DNA of 19,007 bases from NCBI GenBank assembly GCA_964492185.1, contig CAZBJH010000064.1:1-19007 (forward strand). The letters are read 5' to 3'. The notes under the pieces were generated by a model that was given only the letters and a program-made list of their open reading frames with translations, was not told the DNA's origin and made no database searches. Source of the stretch: JAFGSZ01 sp964492185 (GTDB taxonomy: Bacteria > Bacteroidota > Bacteroidia > Bacteroidales > UBA10428). Positions within the stretch are counted from its first letter, which is position 1. Each line of letters opens with the position of its first letter. Position numbers and translations under genes: made by a program. Shown here piece after piece: positions 14,848 through 19,007 of this stretch.

Positions 14848-14878
14848 CAAAAATAAGCGTTTAGCGTCATTAAAACAA
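14848..14878 (-). promoter_or_regulatory. Promoter of ilvE
   Basis: On the minus strand TTG (14878-14876) is followed after 20 bases by TATTTTTG (14855-14848). This fits the Bacteroidota consensus. The start point would be near 14842, leaving about 16 bases before the ATG and supporting that start. Confidence 0.6.
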
Positions 14879-15042
14879 TTACCTTTATCAGTTTATATGT
14901 TATTAAGATAAATTATTTGCAGGTAATAAGATCAGATAATTTGTTAAACTATAAATTAATTACTCATAAATTATATAACCCTGGAGAATACTTTTACGTT
15001 AAATAAGGCGTTTTATTTTTGTTTTTAATAATATTTTTAAAA

Positions 15043-15070
15043 TTTTGCGTATTTGAAGTATTTCGAGTAT
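15043..15070 (+). promoter_or_regulatory. Shared upstream motif, copy 2 (universal stress gene)
   Basis: TTTTGCGTATTTGAAGTAT, then TTCGAGTATA, starts 65 bases before the ATG at 15108. It matches the string upstream of the SiaC-like gene (1519-1545) apart from one inserted G and a few changes. A separate TAnnTTTG match, TATTTTTG, lies at 15014-15021 without a good -33 partner. Confidence 0.45.
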
Positions 15071-15107
15071 AATTGTTATTTCATAACGAACTCAAAGCAA
15101 ACAGCCC

Positions 15108-15941
15108 ATGGAAGAGCATCAAAAATTAATTCTGGCTACCTGGGATTTCACCGAAAAATCTGAATATGCATTGCTTCATGCAATAAACATTGCACGTGGC
15201 TTGCGTCATGAAATTGGTCTTATTCATATTGTAAAAAAGACCTCTGAAATACCCGCGGTTGAAATCCAAATGAATGAAATTATCAAATCCAAATTCAATA
15301 TTGACCCTCTTCCCCGTTATTTTATCAGGGAAGGTTCAATATTTCATACAATTGGTGATATTTCCGACGAAGTGAATGCACGGATGGTTATTATGGGAAC
15401 TCATGGTATTAAGGGAATGCAGAAATTAATGGGAAGCTGGGCACTTAAAGTGATCGCCAGTTCAAAATGTCCCTTTATCACTGTTCAGGCCCCGCCTCGC
15501 AGTGACTCATACAAAAATATTGTGATCCCTATCAATTACAGGAGAGAAAATAAAGAAAGTGTGAATTGGGCATATTTCTTTTCAAAGTATTTTCATGCGC
15601 GTTTTCATATTTACCAGGCTCACCATACCGATACAAATTTTGTTAAAGGAGTGGAATCGAATATTTTATTCCTGACAAAGTTTTTTAAGGCGAAAAATAT
15701 TCAGTATGACCTTCATGTTGCTTCCGGGAAGGAAGAATATGTTAAGGAGGTAATGGAATTCTCCACTGAAAATAATGCTGACGCGATATTAATAATGACA
15801 ACCAAAAGCATAGGACTTACGGATTATATGCTGGGTGCACAGGAGCAATATATCATTGCCAATGACCAAAAGATACCGGTTATTGCCATTAATCCCCAAC
15901 CGCTTAAGCTGGGTGGTGGATTCCGGGCCGGTGGGGGATGA
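15108..15941 (+). CDS. Universal stress protein, two tandem UspA domains
   Basis: A 277-residue cytoplasmic protein. Domain 1 (about 5-127) begins with LILATWDFTEKSEYALLHA and carries the nucleotide-binding loop MGTHGIKGMQKLMGS (96-110). The G-x2-G spacing is present, but only eight residues separate Gly100 from Gly109-Ser110, where classic ATP-binding Usps have nine. Domain 2 (about 134-263) keeps the overall pattern (NIVIPINYRRENKESVNWA) but has lost the glycine loop, so it probably does not bind ATP. The tail ends in a glycine-rich GGGFRAGGG. The stress it answers to cannot be read from sequence. It is divergent from ilvE, is followed by a terminator, and shares an upstream motif with the SiaC-like gene. 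Confidence 0.92.
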   Translation: MEEHQKLILATWDFTEKSEYALLHAINIARGLRHEIGLIHIVKKTSEIPAVEIQMNEIIKSKFNIDPLPRYFIREGSIFHTIGDISDEVNARMVIMGTHGIKGMQKLMGSWALKVIASSKCPFITVQAPPRSDSYKNIVIPINYRRENKESVNWAYFFSKYFHARFHIYQAHHTDTNFVKGVESNILFLTKFFKAKNIQYDLHVASGKEEYVKEVMEFSTENNADAILIMTTKSIGLTDYMLGAQEQYIIANDQKIPVIAINPQPLKLGGGFRAGGG

Positions 15942-15964
15942 TATTTTTACAAATATAAAATAAT

Positions 15965-15997
15965 AAAAACAAGGACATTGTCCTTGTTTTTTTATTT
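15965..15997 (+). terminator. Terminator after the universal stress gene
   Basis: AAAAACAAGGAC (15965-15976) pairs perfectly with GTCCTTGTTTTT (15980-15991) around a 3-base loop, followed by further T. It separates the stress gene from rdgB, 19 bases before the rdgB start codon. Confidence 0.87.
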
Positions 15998-16015
15998 TAT
16001 TAACTATTATATAAA

Positions 16016-16591
16016 ATGAAACTTATTTTTGCTACAAACAATTCACATAAATTCACGGAGATAGTTGATATGCTTGATCCGGGGATAGAACTATATAATC
16101 TTAGGGATATGGGTTTTTCGGGCAGCATTCCGGAAACCCACGATACTTTGGAAGAAAATGCCATTGAAAAGGCAGATTTTATTTATAATAAATACGGGAT
16201 AAATTGCATTGCAGATGATACCGGCTTATTGATCGATGCATTGAAAGGCGAACCGGGTGTTTACTCAGCGCGTTATGCAGGGGATAACTGTTCTTTTGAA
16301 GATAACATCAATAAGGTACTTGTAAAAATGAAAGGTGTTAAAGACCGTCGGGCACGATTCCTCACGATTATTGCTCTTGTTGAAAATGGTAAGGTGCGTT
16401 TGTTTAAAGGAACGATAGAAGGTGAAATAATAAAAGAAAGACGAGGAGACAGGGGCTTTGGTTATGATCCCATATTTTTTCCTGCAGGATATACAAAGAC
16501 TTTTTCAGAGATGGGCACGGAGGAAAAGAATAAAATATCTCACAGGGCACGGGCATTTAAGAATTTGGTGGATTATCTGAACAATAAATAG
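16016..16591 (+). CDS. rdgB: XTP/dITP diphosphatase (RdgB/HAM1 family)
   Basis: A 191-residue nucleotide house-cleaning enzyme that hydrolyses dITP, ITP and XTP to monophosphates, keeping deaminated purines out of DNA and RNA. Motifs are FATNNSHK (5-12) for the substrate phosphates, LEENAIEKA (45-53) with the metal-binding Glu, the catalytic pair Asp67-Asp68 in IADDTGL, GVYSARYAG (81-89), FGYDPIFFP (148-156) and the base-recognising SHRARA (175-180). The length is typical. The ATG follows a strong terminator with no recognisable promoter box. The stop codon TAG overlaps the start of a TAGTGTC-type repeat. porZ follows 97 bp later in the same direction. Confidence 0.96.
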   Translation: MKLIFATNNSHKFTEIVDMLDPGIELYNLRDMGFSGSIPETHDTLEENAIEKADFIYNKYGINCIADDTGLLIDALKGEPGVYSARYAGDNCSFEDNINKVLVKMKGVKDRRARFLTIIALVENGKVRLFKGTIEGEIIKERRGDRGFGYDPIFFPAGYTKTFSEMGTEEKNKISHRARAFKNLVDYLNNK

Positions 16592-16610
16592 TGTCCGTCA
16601 ATAAAATTGG
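16588..16610 (+). repeat. TAGTGTCTGTCC repeat, copy 3 (diverged)
   Basis: Starts ATAGTGTCCGTCAATAAAAT. The TAG of the repeat is the rdgB stop codon. It is the most diverged of the four copies, and its GTCAATAA resembles the inverted partner at 2021-2030. Confidence 0.45.
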
Positions 16611-16619
16611 CAAAATGTT

Positions 16620-16627
16620 TAATTTTG
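16620..16627 (+). promoter_or_regulatory. Possible -7 box for porZ
   Basis: TAATTTTG fits TAnnTTTG, 60 bases before the porZ ATG. No TTG lies at the expected -33 distance, so porZ may instead depend on readthrough from rdgB. Confidence 0.3.
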
Positions 16628-16687
16628 GCTTATCATTACATAATAAGTTTTTATTTTATCCGTATTTACATGTATATTCTTTAAATC

Positions 16688-18979
16688 ATGGCGTTCAGGG
16701 CATATTATCTCAGATTGTTCATTATTTTCCTTACATGGCCGGTTTTGCATTCACAGATACCCAATGGTGCATGGCGTGATCATTTGCCTTATAGCAGGGC
16801 AAAACATATTGCTGAAGTTGAAGACAAGATCTTTTGTTCAACAAACGGAGGCTTGTTTTCTGTTGATAAGCGCGATAACAATATTCAGAAGTATACGAAA
16901 ATTGAAGGCTTGTCGGATGTGGAAATATCCGTAATTGAATACGACAACTCAAGCAAAACATTGATTATTGCTTATACTAACGGTAATATTGATTTGATCA
17001 GAAATGATTCGATAATTAATGTCCCCGGTATTAAATTGAAGTTGCTGCAAAGTGAAAAAATCATCAATTCCATATTAATTTCAGGCAATATTGCTTATTT
17101 GGCCTGTGGTTTTGGCGTTGTTGGATTGAATATTGATAAGGCTGAAATAAAAGACTCCTATTTGTTTGGTGATAATGGTTCGTATATATATGTAAATGAT
17201 CTGGCTTCTGACGGAGATTATATATATGCGACCACACGGCAGGGGATTTATAAGGCTTATCTTCAAAGTCCCAATCTTGTTGACTATTCATACTGGAACC
17301 GCATGGATACTATTTCCTTTTATGATAATGAATTTAAATCGATAGTCTGGTATAATAATAAGTTATTTACATATTACCGTAATCCTTCAACGAATTTTGA
17401 TGATATTATTGTTGTTGATGGTGAAAACCGGGAGGTTTGGCAACATGATTTTAATACATATTATAAGTCAATAAGTGTTCATAACGGTTATTTGTCGGTA
17501 TGTTCGGACTATAAAAATTATTTTTATAATACAGCTGAAGAACGCATTGGTGAGGTTGGGGTTTTGTATCCCATGCACGGCATTATTGATAGTGATAATA
17601 ATTTATGGACAGCCTCTAATGAAGATGGATTAAGTAAAAATCAGGTTTCGGGAGGCCGGTCGGTTTATGTACCCGACGGACCGGCATACCGTGATGTGGG
17701 CCACCTGAGTATGACAGGCCGTGATTTGTGGGTTGCAGCAGGTAATGAAGCAAGTAAATACAAAAGAAGAGGAGTTTATTCATTCATTGACGGGAAATGG
17801 GAAAGCTATAACCACAATAATTTCCCAATATTAGACAGTGTATTGAATATTAGTAAGATAGCAATTGACCCTGTTCAGAAAAATCATATTTTAGGTGGTT
17901 CAAATGGTTATGGGATTGTTGAGATTCTGGATGGTGAAGTAATAAATCTTTTTGACCATACCAATAGTATATTAAGAAACATTGAAGGATATGATAAGGG
18001 ATACATCTGGGTAAACGGACTGGATTTTGATGATCAGGGAAAGCTTTACGCGGTTGTTTCAAATATTGAAGACCCGGTATATATTTTACATCCGGATGGT
18101 AAATGGGAAAATTTAAGTTTTGACAGTGACATTTTTGGATTTGATAACGAAACAGGTGAATTGCTGATCACTTCAAACGGATATAAATGGTTACTGGCAA
18201 CCCGGAAAGGAATATTTATTTTTGATGATTCAAACGATGCAATTCGTGAAAGGATGATAACTGTATCCAATCAGGAAGGTGATATTATTGATCGCCTATA
18301 TTCAATAACCGAAGATCTTGAAGGCAATATCTGGGTAGGGACAAATAAGGGTCCTGTTGTTTATTATAATCCTGTTTCAGTTCTGGATGATGAAACAATC
18401 ACCGGATACCAGGTTAAAATTGCCAGAAAGGATGATTCGGGACTGGCTGATTTTTTGCTGGATAATGAAAAGATTAATGACATTGCCATTGACGGTGCAA
18501 ACCGGAAATGGTTCGCTACGGAAAATTCGGGTGTTTTTTTAATGTCGGAAGACGGGAAAGAAGAAGTTCATCATTTTACCTCGGAAAATTCCCCCCTGTT
18601 TTCAAATAATGTGTTGAGCATTAGTGTTGATCATACGAGCGGTGAGGTTTTTTTCGGAACGGGAAAGGGATTGATATCCTTCATGGGCCATGCGACGAAG
18701 GGTGGAAACGATTTTGGTAATGTGTATGTGTATCCCAATCCAGTGCGGGAAGATTATCACGGGGATATTACTGTTACCGAACTGGCAGCAAATGTTAATG
18801 TGAAAATTACCGATGTAAGCGGTAATCTTGTATATGAAACCCAAGCCCTTGGCGGACAGGCTGTTTGGGATGGAAATAATTTTGCCGGTGATCGCGTTAA
18901 TACGGGAGTCTACCTGGTTTTTTGTTCTAATGATGATGGTAGTAAGACATTTGTTACCAAGTTGCTCTTCATTCATTAA
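16688..18979 (+). CDS. porZ: PorZ-like type IX secretion surface protein
   Basis: A 763-residue exported protein. A signal peptide covers about residues 1-22 (hydrophobic LRLFIIFLTWPVL). After IPNGAWRDHLPYSRAKHIAE come repeated beta-propeller blades (for example IFCSTNGGLFS, IYATTRQGIYKA, NIWVGTNKG, KWFATENSGVF), spread over about 30-660, as in the two propellers of Porphyromonas PorZ. Residues about 677-763 form a T9SS C-terminal domain, with VYPNPV near its start and VTKLLFIH at the end. In Porphyromonas PorZ is retained on the surface and supplies A-LPS to the PorU sortase attachment complex. The same role here is inferred. The length is close to the 776 residues I recall for that protein. 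A TAGTGT repeat starts directly after the TAA stop. Confidence 0.85.
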   Translation: MAFRAYYLRLFIIFLTWPVLHSQIPNGAWRDHLPYSRAKHIAEVEDKIFCSTNGGLFSVDKRDNNIQKYTKIEGLSDVEISVIEYDNSSKTLIIAYTNGNIDLIRNDSIINVPGIKLKLLQSEKIINSILISGNIAYLACGFGVVGLNIDKAEIKDSYLFGDNGSYIYVNDLASDGDYIYATTRQGIYKAYLQSPNLVDYSYWNRMDTISFYDNEFKSIVWYNNKLFTYYRNPSTNFDDIIVVDGENREVWQHDFNTYYKSISVHNGYLSVCSDYKNYFYNTAEERIGEVGVLYPMHGIIDSDNNLWTASNEDGLSKNQVSGGRSVYVPDGPAYRDVGHLSMTGRDLWVAAGNEASKYKRRGVYSFIDGKWESYNHNNFPILDSVLNISKIAIDPVQKNHILGGSNGYGIVEILDGEVINLFDHTNSILRNIEGYDKGYIWVNGLDFDDQGKLYAVVSNIEDPVYILHPDGKWENLSFDSDIFGFDNETGELLITSNGYKWLLATRKGIFIFDDSNDAIRERMITVSNQEGDIIDRLYSITEDLEGNIWVGTNKGPVVYYNPVSVLDDETITGYQVKIARKDDSGLADFLLDNEKINDIAIDGANRKWFATENSGVFLMSEDGKEEVHHFTSENSPLFSNNVLSISVDHTSGEVFFGTGKGLISFMGHATKGGNDFGNVYVYPNPVREDYHGDITVTELAANVNVKITDVSGNLVYETQALGGQAVWDGNNFAGDRVNTGVYLVFCSNDDGSKTFVTKLLFIH

Positions 18980-19001
18980 TTAGTGTTTGTCCATAATGTC
19001 C
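18980..19001 (+). repeat. TAGTGTCTGTCC repeat, copy 4
   Basis: TTAGTGTTTGTCCATAATGT, directly after the porZ stop codon. It differs from copy 1 at two positions over 22 bases. The window ends a few bases later, so the rest of the element is not visible. Confidence 0.6.
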
Positions 19002-19007
19002 GATATC

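Noticed and set aside
14827..14850. TTG start for ilvE
   Set aside because: It overlaps the -7 box of a good promoter, and the ATG at 14826 matches the family N-terminus.
16591..16779. Open frame of 62 codons between rdgB and porZ
   Set aside because: It overlaps the porZ signal-peptide coding region in another frame and shows no protein features.
1..19007. Search for a CRISPR array, prophage, toxin-antitoxin pair, defence island or intact transposase
   Set aside because: No regularly spaced repeats and no such proteins were found. Coding regions are ordinary chromosomal genes, and mobile traces are limited to short non-coding repeats.

Overview
This is an AT-rich chromosomal window from a member of the Bacteroidota, most likely Bacteroidales or a close relative. 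The evidence is the gene content: a PorZ-type component of the type IX secretion system, a DUF2723/GT117 membrane glycosyltransferase, a DUF3098 protein, a SiaC-like DUF1987 protein and a TlpA-like thioredoxin with a long N-terminal domain. Start codons lack Shine-Dalgarno sequences, and several upstream regions carry the Bacteroidota promoter form TTG-N19/20-TAnnTTTG. I cannot name the species.

Layout. 1-434: a hairpin repeat, then a promoter, tRNA-Asn(GTT) and its terminator. 435-1007 (-): a UPF0316/DUF2179 membrane protein. 1008-1578: a gene-free stretch with mobile-element-like inverted repeats and a run of small dyads, leading to a SiaC-like regulator at 1579-1953 (+). 2071-2104: a two-way terminator. 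2196-4801 (-): a secreted TlpA-like thioredoxin followed 17 bp later by carA. 4802-5203: gene-free, with a second hairpin repeat and promoters for both divergent genes. 5204-6178 (+): a short-chain polyprenyl synthase, ending in a terminator with a perfect 22-bp stem shared with the convergent DUF2723 gene (6236-9352, -). 9506-13311 (-): a compact cluster transcribed as ftsX, DUF3098 gene, uppP, truB, queA. 13312-13809: gene-free, filled with Bacteroidota-type intergenic repeats. 13810-14826 (-): ilvE. 15108-18979 (+): a tandem universal stress protein, rdgB and porZ.

Much of the content serves the cell envelope: prenyl diphosphate synthesis, undecaprenyl phosphate recycling (UppP), FtsX, periplasmic thiol redox or folding, a probable O-glycosyltransferase, and PorZ for surface attachment of T9SS cargo. 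The rest is ordinary metabolism and RNA modification (CarA, IlvE, TruB, QueA, RdgB). All recognised genes look intact.

I found no defence system, prophage, CRISPR array or intact transposase, and no candidate for a wholly new protein system. The unexplained material is between genes: a hairpin repeat family with base-pair-preserving changes, a terminal-repeat-like motif that sits directly after stop codons, a nested-palindrome element, two triplicated heptamers around the carA 3' end, and a motif shared upstream of the SiaC-like and universal stress genes.
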